DNA from: an uncultured Eubacteriales bacterium
Lineage (GTDB): Bacteria > Bacillota > Clostridia > Oscillospirales > Oscillospiraceae
Assembly: GCA_900553805.1 (NCBI GenBank)
Contig: USEU01000031.1
Location: 1-23,041, forward strand
Reading direction: 5' to 3'
Length of the DNA: 23,041 nucleotides
A program made the translations under genes and the position numbers. The notes under the pieces are model-generated. The model had not been told where the DNA came from. It saw only the letters and a program-made list of their open reading frames with translations, and did no database searches. Below are positions 6,243-13,881 of the stretch, piece by piece. Position 1 is the first letter of the stretch. Every line of letters begins with the position of its first letter.

Positions 6243-6761
6243 TTGGAGATCCCTGATAAGCTGACCGTAAACGGAAAAGAATATGTCATCAGATCGCTGC
6301 TTGGCAAGGGAAAGGGCGGCTATTCTTACCTGGCCGCCGACGATGCCGGAAACGAGTATGTGCTCAAGCAGCTCCATCATGAGCCCTGTGAATATTATCA
6401 GTTCGGCGACAAATTCCAGTCTGAGCTGCGCGACTATGCCCGGCTGAAGCAGATCGGCATCCCCATGCCGGAGCTGCTGGACGCCGACCGGGAGCAGGAG
6501 CGGATCCTGAAAGCCTATATCCGCGGCGAGACCGTGGCAAGCCTGGTGGCCGAAAACCGAATGGAGCCGGATTACTACCGTCAGATCGAGGCCATGTGCG
6601 CCAGGCTCTATCCCGCGAACACCAACATCGACTATTACCCCACCAATTTCGTGGTGCAGGACGGAAAGCTCTATTACGTCGATTTTGAATGCAACGACTA
6701 TATGCAGCAGTGGGATTATGAGCACTGGGGCAGGCAGTACTGGTACGCCAAAGCGGAATAA
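6243..6761 (+). CDS. Miniature protein-kinase-fold protein
   Basis: TTG 6243 is chosen because GGAGG at 6230-6234 sits 8 nt upstream; an in-frame GTG at 6228 lacks a site. The 172-residue product compresses a kinase fold. It has a glycine-rich loop LGKGKGGYSY (20-29), a putative ATP lysine in VLKQL (Lys42), a glutamate in helix C (Glu61), a catalytic-loop-like NIDYYPTNFVV with Asp130 and Asn135, and VDFE with Asp147 as the metal ligand. The whole C-lobe after this strand is nearly absent. The set of residues predicts phosphotransfer competence, closer to small RIO/Bud32 or aminoglycoside-kinase-like proteins than to Hanks kinases. Substrate is unknown. The GNAT gene begins 10 bp after its stop, so the two are probably co-transcribed. 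Confidence 0.8.
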   Translation: MEIPDKLTVNGKEYVIRSLLGKGKGGYSYLAADDAGNEYVLKQLHHEPCEYYQFGDKFQSELRDYARLKQIGIPMPELLDADREQERILKAYIRGETVASLVAENRMEPDYYRQIEAMCARLYPANTNIDYYPTNFVVQDGKLYYVDFECNDYMQQWDYEHWGRQYWYAKAE

Positions 6762-6771
6762 AGGTTTGAAA

Positions 6772-7212
6772 GTGAATAAGAAGATAAGACTGGAAGACGT
6801 AAACGAAAAGAATTGGCGCATTCCGCTGTCCGTTTCTGAAGCGCAGAGGGCTTATGTTGCCGACCGGGTGAACATGCTTGCCCGCGCGTATGCCTATCGC
6901 GACGCACGAAGCAGAGCGTATATCATATTCCACGAGGATATTCCCGTAGGCATGGGACTTTATTACGACTGCCCCACACTTGATGCGTATATTTTCAGCG
7001 AATTTTTCATTGATGAACGCTACCAGGGGCGCGGCCTCGGGGAAGAGGCAACCAGACTGGTCTTGACCCGAATGCGTGAGGACGGCAAATATCGTAAGGT
7101 AGTTCTGTGCTGTATTGATGGCAACGATGCGGCTAAAAGGCTATACCAAAAGCTCGGATTCGTGGAAACGGGTCGGGATGAGGATGAAGTGATCATGGAG
7201 CTGAGCTTTTAA
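6772..7212 (+). CDS. GNAT-family N-acetyltransferase
   Basis: GTG 6772 is preferred because AAAGG at 6760-6764 is 7 nt upstream, giving 146 residues; TTG 6766 is possible but too close. The acetyl-CoA loop is QGRGLGEEA (85-93), following the beta-4 strand SEFFIDERY. NDAAKRLYQKLGF (118-130) is the typical GNAT C-terminal motif. The N-terminal pattern (LSVSEAQRAYVADRVNMLARAY) resembles the polyamine/PaiA-BltD-like branch, so an amine substrate such as a polyamine is possible but not shown. It probably shares a transcript with the kinase-like gene just upstream. A weak hairpin follows the stop. Confidence 0.88.
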   Translation: MNKKIRLEDVNEKNWRIPLSVSEAQRAYVADRVNMLARAYAYRDARSRAYIIFHEDIPVGMGLYYDCPTLDAYIFSEFFIDERYQGRGLGEEATRLVLTRMREDGKYRKVVLCCIDGNDAAKRLYQKLGFVETGRDEDEVIMELSF

Positions 7213-7215
7213 TAC

Positions 7216-7247
7216 CGGCAGTGGCCTTTTTGCTGCCGCTTTCCTGA
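7216..7247 (+). terminator. Possible weak terminator after the GNAT gene
   Basis: CGGCAG at 7216-7221 pairs with CTGCCG at 7233-7238 around an 11-nt loop, followed by CTTTCCT. The stem is short and the T-tract interrupted, so efficiency is doubtful. Its position directly after the stop codon and before a new promoter region supports a role in ending the kinase-GNAT transcript. Confidence 0.4.
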
Positions 7248-7413
7248 AAAGACATGCTTCGGCGGCACGCCAATTGCATGAGAAAACCTTTTGTGAATAT
7301 GAAAGAAACAACATGTACACAGATTGGCCAAGGTATGTTGAATGGACTGCGGTCCGTCCCCTACAAACAAATTCGCGGTTCATGCGATCGTCGTGCTTCG
7401 GCGGAAAAGAGAC
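7248..7413. other. Non-coding stretch upstream of the ktr promoter
   Basis: Together with the flanking terminator and promoter this makes a 280-bp gap between the GNAT and ktrB genes. I see no gene in it and no c-di-AMP (ydaO-type) riboswitch, which often precedes ktr genes in Firmicutes. It contains an 11-bp direct repeat, TGCTTCGGCGG, at 7255-7265 and 7394-7404, of unknown meaning. Confidence 0.4.
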
Positions 7414-7442
7414 TTGAAAAACAGCGCGCTTTTGCCTATAAT
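7414..7442 (+). promoter_or_regulatory. Promoter of the ktrB-led operon
   Basis: TTGAAA at 7414-7419 and a perfect TATAAT at 7437-7442 are separated by 17 bp. The predicted start near 7449 gives a short leader of about 44 nt to the ktrB start at 7493. No further convincing promoter precedes dprA, so this site probably drives at least ktrB, ktrA, the SpoU gene and dprA. Confidence 0.85.
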
Positions 7443-7454
7443 AAAGTGCGCTGT
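7421..7454. promoter_or_regulatory. Inverted repeat bracketing the ktr -10 box (candidate operator)
   Basis: ACAGCGCGC at 7421-7429 is inverted as GTGCGCTGT at 7446-7454 with a single mismatch. The two arms flank the TATAAT box symmetrically. The left arm lies in the spacer and the right arm at the predicted transcription start. A dimeric regulator binding here would block RNA polymerase. As the transcript starts inside the right arm, an RNA hairpin is unlikely. Confidence 0.45.
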
Positions 7455-7492
7455 GCAGACAGCAATGCTGTATCCCGAGGGAGGGGAAAATT

Positions 7493-8872
7493 TTGTATGT
7501 TTTTCAGCGGAATTCTTCCGAAAAGCCAAGGCACCGTAAAAGGCCCATGAGCGCCACCCGGCTGATCGCCGTGTGTTTTCTTGCCATTATTTTCACAGGA
7601 ACGGGACTGCTGATGCTGCCTGTTGCCTCCCGCAGCGGCAGCCCCTGTCCGTTTCTTCCGGCGCTGTTTACCGCCACCTCTGCCACCTGCGTCACGGGAC
7701 TGACCCCCTTTGACACCTGGACGCAGTGGAGCGGCTTCGGCCAGGCGGTGCTGATCTGCCTGATCGAGGTGGGCGGCCTGGGCTTTATGTCGGCGGCGAC
7801 GCTGGTGATTTTCCTGTTCCGCCGGAAGGTAGGGCTGCGTCAGAGAATGATCATGGCCCAGGCCCTTTCTCTGAACGAGATGGATGGAGTGGTGCGCATC
7901 CAGCGGATGGTTCTGGTGGGCAGCCTGAGCGTGGAGGTCATCGGCGCGTTGATCCTGACGCTGTGGTTCTGGCCCCGATACGGCTTTTCTCACGCCGTAA
8001 AATGGGGCGTGTTTCATGCCGTCTCCGCCTTCTGCAATGCGGGCTTTGATATTTTCGGGGAGCTTTCCCCCGGCAGCAGCCTTCAGCTGTTCCAGAATGA
8101 CCCGGTGGTGCTGCTCACGCTGGGAACGCTGATCGTCCTGGGTGGCTTGGGTTTCCTGGTGTGGGAGGATGTGGCCGAAAAGCGCTGCTGGCGGAAGCTC
8201 AGCGTTTATTCCCGGCTGGTGCTCTCCGCTACGGGGATCCTGCTGCTGTCCGGCTGGGCGCTGATCTGCCTGCTGGAATGGAACAACCCCGAAACGCTGG
8301 GCGATTTAAGCGTTGGAGGCAAGCTCCTGGGCGGCCTCTTCCAGTCCGCCACGCTGCGTACCGCCGGGTTTGACGCCATGAACCAGGCGGGACTGACCGC
8401 GGCCGGCAAGGCGGTGTCCATTGTGCTGATGCTCATCGGCGGCTCTTCCGGCTCCACCGCGGGCGGCTTAAAGACCGTTACGTTCCTGGTGGTGCTGCTG
8501 TTCATCGGCGCCCGCGCCCGGGGGCGCAGCGCCGTGACGGTGTATCACAGAACCATCCCGGAGCAGCAGGTGCTGAACGCCATGACCATTTCCCTGATCA
8601 TGATCGTGTTTGCCGTTTTCGGTGGAATTTTCATCAGCGCCACTTCTCCCGTGGGCTTTACGGATGCGCTGTATGAGGCGGTGTCCGCCCTGGCTACTGT
8701 TGGCCTGACAGCGGGAGCGACGTCCCTATTGAGTGTTCCGGCGAAAATTTTAATTATAATTTTTATGTATTTCGGACGGGTTGGTGTGCTCACCATCAGC
8801 CTGGGTTTCCTGATGGGGAACCAGGCGGCGGAGCGCTACCGCTATGCGGAAACCAGCCTGCTGATCGGCTAG
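7493..8872 (+). CDS. ktrB: KtrB/TrkH-family potassium channel subunit
   Basis: Membrane-spanning translocation subunit for K+ uptake (with Na+ or H+ dependence in relatives). TTG 7493 is used because AGGGAGGGG at 7478-7486 lies 6 nt upstream; a later ATG at 7547 has no site. The 459-residue protein carries the four-fold M1-P-M2 repeat. The selectivity-filter loops are visible as TCVTG (65-69), CNAGF (181-185), LRTAG (288-292) and ATVGL (401-405), each with its conserved glycine. The gating loop in the third repeat is GGSSGSTAGGLKT (316-328). The length and the RCK gene that follows 11 bp later favour a Ktr-type system over the larger TrkH. The 22-residue basic N-terminal extension is cytoplasmic. 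Confidence 0.93.
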   Translation: MYVFQRNSSEKPRHRKRPMSATRLIAVCFLAIIFTGTGLLMLPVASRSGSPCPFLPALFTATSATCVTGLTPFDTWTQWSGFGQAVLICLIEVGGLGFMSAATLVIFLFRRKVGLRQRMIMAQALSLNEMDGVVRIQRMVLVGSLSVEVIGALILTLWFWPRYGFSHAVKWGVFHAVSAFCNAGFDIFGELSPGSSLQLFQNDPVVLLTLGTLIVLGGLGFLVWEDVAEKRCWRKLSVYSRLVLSATGILLLSGWALICLLEWNNPETLGDLSVGGKLLGGLFQSATLRTAGFDAMNQAGLTAAGKAVSIVLMLIGGSSGSTAGGLKTVTFLVVLLFIGARARGRSAVTVYHRTIPEQQVLNAMTISLIMIVFAVFGGIFISATSPVGFTDALYEAVSALATVGLTAGATSLLSVPAKILIIIFMYFGRVGVLTISLGFLMGNQAAERYRYAETSLLIG

Positions 8873-8883
8873 GAGGTTAGCTT

Positions 8884-9531
8884 ATGAGATCCTATATGAT
8901 AATCGGCCTGGGGCGCTTTGGCTCCGGCCTGGCAAAAAGCTTGGGCCAGCTGGGCGCGGAGGTGCTGGCCATGGACGTTTGTCCTGAGCTGGTGCAGCAG
9001 CTGTCTGCCGATGTGACCCACGCCGTGGTGGGCGACGGCCAGGACAAGGAGGTGCTGCGCGCTTTGGGCGCACGGAATTTCGACTGCGCCGTGGTGGCCA
9101 TCGGGGACAACCTGGCGGCCTCTGTGCTGACGGTGATGAATTTGCAGGAGCTTGGGGTGCCCCGCCTGATCTGCAAGGCCCATGATGAGATGCACCGCCG
9201 GGTGCTGGAAAAGCTGGGAGTCGACCAGGTGGTCGTGCCGGAGCTGGAGCAGGCTCAGCGGCTTGCCAGAATTTTGCAGTCCCACAATGTGCTGGATTAT
9301 ATTGAGCTTTCCAAGGATTACGGCATTCTGGAGGTCCCCGCCCCCAAATCCTGGGCGGATAAATCCATCCGGGAGCTGAACGTCCGCGCCAAAATGGATA
9401 TCAACATTATCGCCGTCAAGAACGGGGAGAAGACGATGGTGTCTCCCTCTGCCGACTATCGGATCCATGGAGACGATGTACTGGCGGTGCTGGGCGACAC
9501 GGCGGCGCTGGAGGCAATGCAGAAGCTGTGA
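8884..9531 (+). CDS. ktrA: KtrA/TrkA-family RCK regulatory subunit of the K+ transporter
   Basis: Cytoplasmic gating ring subunit that binds nucleotide and controls KtrB. ATG 8884 follows AGGAGG just after the ktrB stop. The 215-residue product begins with an RCK_N Rossmann fold, YMIIGLGRFGSGLA (4-17), with the GxGxxG loop at 8-13 and an acidic Asp31 at the end of beta-2, as in NAD(H)- or ATP/ADP-binding RCK domains. The second half (about 135-215) is an RCK_C domain, the c-di-AMP-binding site in relatives. The length equals that of typical KtrA, with one RCK unit rather than the two of TrkA. The next gene's GTG start overlaps the stop codon, so translation is probably coupled. Confidence 0.93.
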   Translation: MRSYMIIGLGRFGSGLAKSLGQLGAEVLAMDVCPELVQQLSADVTHAVVGDGQDKEVLRALGARNFDCAVVAIGDNLAASVLTVMNLQELGVPRLICKAHDEMHRRVLEKLGVDQVVVPELEQAQRLARILQSHNVLDYIELSKDYGILEVPAPKSWADKSIRELNVRAKMDINIIAVKNGEKTMVSPSADYRIHGDDVLAVLGDTAALEAMQKL

Positions 9532-10280
9532 GAGAAGAACGGATCACCTCCCGGAAAAATCCCCTGCTTCAGCAGGTTCGGCGGCTGCTTGATTCCAAAA
9601 GGGAGCGGGAGCGTGCCGGCCTGTTTGCCGCCGACGGCACCAAGCTGCTGGCCGAGGCAGTGCGCTACTGCGCCGGGCTGGACACGGTGATCCTGTCCGA
9701 TGGTGTGAGCGCGGAAGTGCCGGAGCGGGTGCGCCTGGTCCGGGTGCCGGAGGATGTGATGGCCTCCATATCCCCCATGGCGACCCCCCAGGGGGCGGTG
9801 TTCCTGTGCCGCCTGCCCCGGCAGGCGGACTTTGCGCCCGCTCCCGGTATGCTCCTGCTGGACGGTATCCAGGACCCCGGCAATCTGGGCACCATTCTGC
9901 GCACGGCGGACGCGCTGGACGTACCCGTGGGCCTGCTGGAGGGCTGCGCCGACCCTTATAGCCATAAGGTCGTCCGCGCCAGCATGGGCGCGGTGTTCCG
10001 CACTCAGGTGGTCACCACTGATTGGGAAACCGCGCAGGAGCGCTGCAAACAAGCGGGGGTTCCCATCGCCGTGACGGCCCTGAGCGACCGGGCGGTGGAT
10101 ATCCGCAGTGCCGATCTGAGCGCCATGGCGGTGGTCATCGGCAGCGAGGGTCAGGGCGTCCGCCGGGAGATTCTGGAAGCGGCGGACAGGCAGCTGATCA
10201 TCCCCATGAATCCTCACTGCGAATCCCTGAACGCCGCCGTGGCGGCGGCAATTGCCATGTGGCAGATGAAGGCGCGCTGA
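9528..10280 (+). CDS. SpoU/TrmH-family RNA 2'-O-ribose methyltransferase
   Basis: Predicted S-adenosylmethionine-dependent methylation of a ribose 2'-OH in rRNA or tRNA. The GTG at 9528 overlaps the ktrA stop by 4 bp, so ribosomes probably reinitiate; the opening MREERITSRKNPLLQ matches the common family start. The 250-residue protein has an N-terminal substrate-binding domain (to about residue 100) and a SPOUT knot. Motif 1 is DGIQDPGNLGTILRTADA (112-129, Asn119 and Arg125), motif 2 VVIGSEGQGV (202-211) and motif 3 IPMNPHCESLNAAVAAAIA (225-243). The exact target (RlmB-like, TsnR-like or other) cannot be told by eye. Clustering with ktr genes looks like a local operon accident, not pathway logic. 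Confidence 0.9.
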   Translation: MREERITSRKNPLLQQVRRLLDSKRERERAGLFAADGTKLLAEAVRYCAGLDTVILSDGVSAEVPERVRLVRVPEDVMASISPMATPQGAVFLCRLPRQADFAPAPGMLLLDGIQDPGNLGTILRTADALDVPVGLLEGCADPYSHKVVRASMGAVFRTQVVTTDWETAQERCKQAGVPIAVTALSDRAVDIRSADLSAMAVVIGSEGQGVRREILEAADRQLIIPMNPHCESLNAAVAAAIAMWQMKAR

Positions 10281-10310
10281 GGTCAGTGCGCAAAAAGAGA
10301 GGAGACGGAC

Positions 10311-11534
10311 ATGCTGGATCTGGAATACTGGCTGTGGCTGGCCCATCGGCCCAACCTCAACGACCATCAGAAGCTGCTACTGTTGCAGTCCTTCCAGACC
10401 CCGGAGGAGGTCTATCACGCCGACCCCGCGGAGTTCCAATATTTTTCCGGCATCACCGCCCAGGGCAGAAGCGCCCTGGCGGAGAAGAATCTGGCTCCCT
10501 TTCAGGCGGTGCTGGAATACTGTCAGCGCGAGCGGATCCGACTGCTTACCTACCAGGATGAGCAGTATCCCCGGCGGCTGAAGAATATCTACGATCCGCC
10601 GCTGGTGCTTTATTATAAGGGAACCTTTCCACAGTTTGACGGGGTCCCCGTTATCAGCGTGGTGGGCACCCGGAAGAGCACGGCCTATGGCCGCGCGGTG
10701 GCCGGACGCCTGGGCGCGCAGATCAGCGCCTGCGGCGGCATGGTGGTCTCCGGCCTGGCGGCGGGGATCGACGCGGCTGCCATGCAGGGCGCGCTTCAGG
10801 CGGGCAGCCCCACGGTGGGCATCCTGGGCACCGGGGTGGATGTGATCTTCCCCAGGGAGAACAGGGAGCTGTTTTACCAGGTGGAGCGATATGGCTGCCT
10901 GGTGTCGGAATTTTTGCCCAAGACCGTGGGCTTCAAGTGGAATTTTCCAAAGCGCAACCGCATCATCAGCGGCCTGAGCATTGCCACGGTGGTGGTGGAA
11001 GCCCCGGAGCGCAGCGGCGCGCTGAACACCGCCCGTCAGGCGCTGAGCCAGGGGCGGGATGTGTATGCCGTCCCCGGCAACATTGACCTGCCCACCTTTG
11101 CCGGAAGCAACAAGCTCCTGAGCGAGGGAGCGGTGCCCGTTACCAGCGGGTGGGAGATTGTCAGCGAATACCAGTCCCTCTTCCCGGATAAGATCCGAAA
11201 GGCGGAGGCGGTGATCCGCAGCGCTCCATTGCCGCCGGAACCGTCCGCTCCTGCGGATGCGATCCCTCTAAAAAGGGAGAAAACGCCCCAGCCGCAAAAA
11301 AAAGACATTGACAATAAGGCCCCGACGCCTTATATTGACATAAAAACCGCCCTCCCCGCGCTATCGCCGGAGGAGAGCGCCATTGTCGCCGCCCTTGGCG
11401 GCACGGAAAGACGGGTGGACGATCTCATTGCCCAAACCGGCATCCCCTCCGGCACGCTTCTGCGGCATCTGACCATGCTGGAGCTGAAAAAGGTGATCGT
11501 CCGTCTGCCCGGCAACCGGGTGGTACGGAAGTAA
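10311..11534 (+). CDS. dprA: DNA processing protein DprA
   Basis: DprA binds incoming single-stranded DNA and loads RecA during natural transformation; it is also widespread in non-competent species. The 407-residue protein has an N-terminal helical SAM-like region (1-75) and a Rossmann domain with VVGTRKSTAYG (117-127), SGLAAGIDAAAMQG (147-160), a GTGVDVIFPREN loop, and FPKRNRIISGLS (212-223). A Pro/Lys-rich linker (300-345) leads to a C-terminal winged-helix domain (350-405). In many family members the GID motif is followed by a His that is Met here (Met158), a small deviation. AGAGGAG lies upstream of ATG 10311. The linker-coding DNA contains a consensus-like promoter (11308-11336). The gene is followed by topA after 40 bp, an arrangement common in Firmicutes. 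Confidence 0.95.
   Translation: MLDLEYWLWLAHRPNLNDHQKLLLLQSFQTPEEVYHADPAEFQYFSGITAQGRSALAEKNLAPFQAVLEYCQRERIRLLTYQDEQYPRRLKNIYDPPLVLYYKGTFPQFDGVPVISVVGTRKSTAYGRAVAGRLGAQISACGGMVVSGLAAGIDAAAMQGALQAGSPTVGILGTGVDVIFPRENRELFYQVERYGCLVSEFLPKTVGFKWNFPKRNRIISGLSIATVVVEAPERSGALNTARQALSQGRDVYAVPGNIDLPTFAGSNKLLSEGAVPVTSGWEIVSEYQSLFPDKIRKAEAVIRSAPLPPEPSAPADAIPLKREKTPQPQKKDIDNKAPTPYIDIKTALPALSPEESAIVAALGGTERRVDDLIAQTGIPSGTLLRHLTMLELKKVIVRLPGNRVVRK
11308..11336 (+). promoter_or_regulatory. Intragenic promoter in dprA, probably for topA and downstream genes
   Basis: A perfect TTGACA (11308-11313) and TATATT (11331-11336) are spaced by exactly 17 bp. They lie in the part of dprA that encodes the unconserved linker. 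Predicted initiation near 11343 is about 230 bp before the topA start. The spacer carries a perfect 7-bp inverted repeat (ATAAGGC at 11314-11320, GCCTTAT at 11327-11333). ATTGACA is directly repeated at 11307-11313 and 11334-11340. Confidence 0.65.
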
Positions 11535-11574
11535 CACACGCCCGGAAAAACAATCATGGAGAAGGAAGTTGTTC

Positions 11575-13881
11575 ATGGCAAAACCAACAAACCTGGTGAT
11601 CGTGGAGTCGCCCTCCAAGGCGAAGACCATCGGAAAATATCTGGGCCCGGACTATCTGGTAAAGGCCAGCATGGGCCATCTGCGGGATCTGCCTAAAAGC
11701 AAGATGGGCGTGGATCTGGAGCATGATTTCAAGCCCGATTATATCCCCGTCCGGGGCAAAGAGGAGCTCATCAAGGAGCTGCGCACCGCCGCCGGACAGG
11801 TCCAGACCGTCTATCTGGCAACCGACCCGGACCGGGAGGGCGAAGCCATCTCCTGGCATCTGAAAGAGCTTTTGGGGCTCTCCAATGAGAAGGCGCACCG
11901 GGTCACCTTCAACGAGATCACCCAGCGGGTGGTGCGCGAATCCATCCAGCACCCCAGAGACATCGACTATGACCTGGTGGACGCCCAGCAGGCCCGGCGC
12001 ATTCTCGACCGCATCGTGGGCTATCAGCTCTCGCCGCTGCTTTGGAAAAAGGTGCGCCGGGGGCTTTCCGCCGGACGTGTCCAGTCCGTGGCCACCCGGA
12101 TGGTGGTGGACCGGGAAAATGAGATCCGCGCGTTCCAGCCCAGGGAGTACTGGTCGCTGGATGTGACCCTGAACCGTCAGGGCAAGCCTGGCGGCTTTGT
12201 GGCCCGCTATTATGGCGAGGACAAAAAGCGGGAGCTGGAAAACGAGCAGCAGACCCAGGCGGTGATCGACGACGTGAAGGACGGGGAGTTTACCGTCACC
12301 AATGTGAAGAAGGCGGAAAAGAAGCGCTCCGCCGCCCCTCCCTTTACCACCTCCACCTTGCAGCAGGAGGCCTCCCGCAAGCTGAATATGACCCCCAAGC
12401 GTACCATGATGATCGCCCAGCAGCTGTATGAGGGCGTGGACGTGGAGGGTGAGGGCACGCTGGGCCTGATCACCTACATGCGTACCGACTCTCTGCGCCT
12501 TTCCGATGAGGCGATGACCGCCGCTGCTGACTTTATCCGCAGCCGCTACGGCAAGGAGTATTATTACGGCTCCTTCCATGTCTATAAGACCAAGGCAGGG
12601 GCGCAGGATGCCCACGAGGCCATCCGCCCCACCCATGTGGAGCTGGACCCCGAGCGGGTGCGTTCCAGCCTGACCGGGGATCAATACCGGCTGTATAAGC
12701 TGATCTGGAGCCGGTTCCTGGCCAGCCAGATGGCCAATGCGGTGTATGACACTGTGGCCATCGATACGGTATGCGCCGGGCATACCTTCCGCGCAACAAA
12801 CCAGAGCCTGCGCTTCCCTGGCTTTATTGCCGTGTATGAGGAGGGCCGGGATGACGAGGCGGAGGCCAACGGCTCCCCGCTGCCGGATCTCCAGACCGGG
12901 GAGAAGACCGTCCCCACCAAATTTGACAAGCAGCAGCACTTTACACAGCCCCCCGCCCGGTTCACCGAGGCCAGCCTGGTAAAGGCAATGGAGGAGAAGG
13001 GCGTTGGCCGCCCCTCCACCTACGCCGCCACCATCTCCACCATCGAGGACCGGGAGTACGTGGTGAAGGAGGACAAGCACCTGGCCCCCACCGCCCTGGG
13101 TGAGGTAGTTACGGGACTGATGGTGGAGCGCTTTCAGGATATCATCGACGTGGAATTCACCGCCAATATGGAAAGCCGCCTGGACGCGGTGGAAGAGGGC
13201 AAGCAGAACTGGATCGACCTGCTCCATGCATTCTACGATGATTTTGAAAAGGAGCTGAAGGACGCCGAGACCGCCCTGGAGGGCGTACGACTGAAGGTGC
13301 CGGAGGAGGAGACCGACGAGGTCTGCGAGCTTTGCGGCCGGAAAATGGTCATCAAGACCGGCCGCTTCGGCAAATTCCTTGCCTGCCCCGGCTTCCCGGA
13401 GTGCAGAAACGCCAAGCCTTTGGTGGAGCGGATGCCCGGTCGCTGCCCCAAGTGCGGCAGCGCCATCCTCAAGCGCAAGTCCAAGCGGGGCTTTGCCTAC
13501 TATGCCTGCGAGCGTGGGGCGGACTGCGGCTTTATGACCTGGGACGTGCCCACGGCGGAGGACTGCCCGGAGTGCGGCCAGACCCTGTTCAAGAAATCCG
13601 GCCGGGGCAGAATGAAGCCCTTCTGCATCAATGAAAACTGCTCCCGTTTCCTCCCGGAGGATCAGCGGGGTTACTATAAGAAAAAGCCCAAGGAGGAGCC
13701 GGGGGAAGAAGCCGCGCCGGAGCAGAGCGGGGAGGAAATGCCCCAGGAGCCGAAGAAGGCCGCTGCGAAAAAGCCCGCGGCCAAGAAGACGGCGGCAAAG
13801 AAAACCGCGGTGAAAAAAACCGCTGCAAAGAAACCAGCCGCAAAAACGGCGGCCAAGACGAAAAAGAGGGCGCAGTCATGA
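11575..13881 (+). CDS. topA: DNA topoisomerase I (type IA)
   Basis: Relaxes negative supercoils by single-strand cleavage and passage. ATG 11575 is preferred, with AAGGA at 11562-11566 8 nt upstream; an in-frame TTG at 11569 is too close. The 768-residue enzyme begins with a Toprim domain: LVIVESPSKAKTIGKYLG (7-24, Glu11) and TDPDREGEAISWH (83-95, Asp84/Asp86/Glu88). The active-site tyrosine is Tyr301 in LITYMRTDS. Three four-cysteine zinc ribbons occupy about 584-689. A low-complexity Lys/Ala tail (about 715-768) follows, as in several Clostridia and actinobacteria, and probably aids DNA binding. The stop overlaps the trmFO start by 4 bp (ATGA), implying translational coupling. Confidence 0.97.
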   Translation: MAKPTNLVIVESPSKAKTIGKYLGPDYLVKASMGHLRDLPKSKMGVDLEHDFKPDYIPVRGKEELIKELRTAAGQVQTVYLATDPDREGEAISWHLKELLGLSNEKAHRVTFNEITQRVVRESIQHPRDIDYDLVDAQQARRILDRIVGYQLSPLLWKKVRRGLSAGRVQSVATRMVVDRENEIRAFQPREYWSLDVTLNRQGKPGGFVARYYGEDKKRELENEQQTQAVIDDVKDGEFTVTNVKKAEKKRSAAPPFTTSTLQQEASRKLNMTPKRTMMIAQQLYEGVDVEGEGTLGLITYMRTDSLRLSDEAMTAAADFIRSRYGKEYYYGSFHVYKTKAGAQDAHEAIRPTHVELDPERVRSSLTGDQYRLYKLIWSRFLASQMANAVYDTVAIDTVCAGHTFRATNQSLRFPGFIAVYEEGRDDEAEANGSPLPDLQTGEKTVPTKFDKQQHFTQPPARFTEASLVKAMEEKGVGRPSTYAATISTIEDREYVVKEDKHLAPTALGEVVTGLMVERFQDIIDVEFTANMESRLDAVEEGKQNWIDLLHAFYDDFEKELKDAETALEGVRLKVPEEETDEVCELCGRKMVIKTGRFGKFLACPGFPECRNAKPLVERMPGRCPKCGSAILKRKSKRGFAYYACERGADCGFMTWDVPTAEDCPECGQTLFKKSGRGRMKPFCINENCSRFLPEDQRGYYKKKPKEEPGEEAAPEQSGEEMPQEPKKAAAKKPAAKKTAAKKTAVKKTAAKKPAAKTAAKTKKRAQS

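Noticed and set aside
7213..7492. c-di-AMP (ydaO-type) riboswitch before ktrB
   Set aside because: Expected from knowledge of ktr genes, but the conserved ydaO blocks were not found and the predicted leader is only about 44 nt long.
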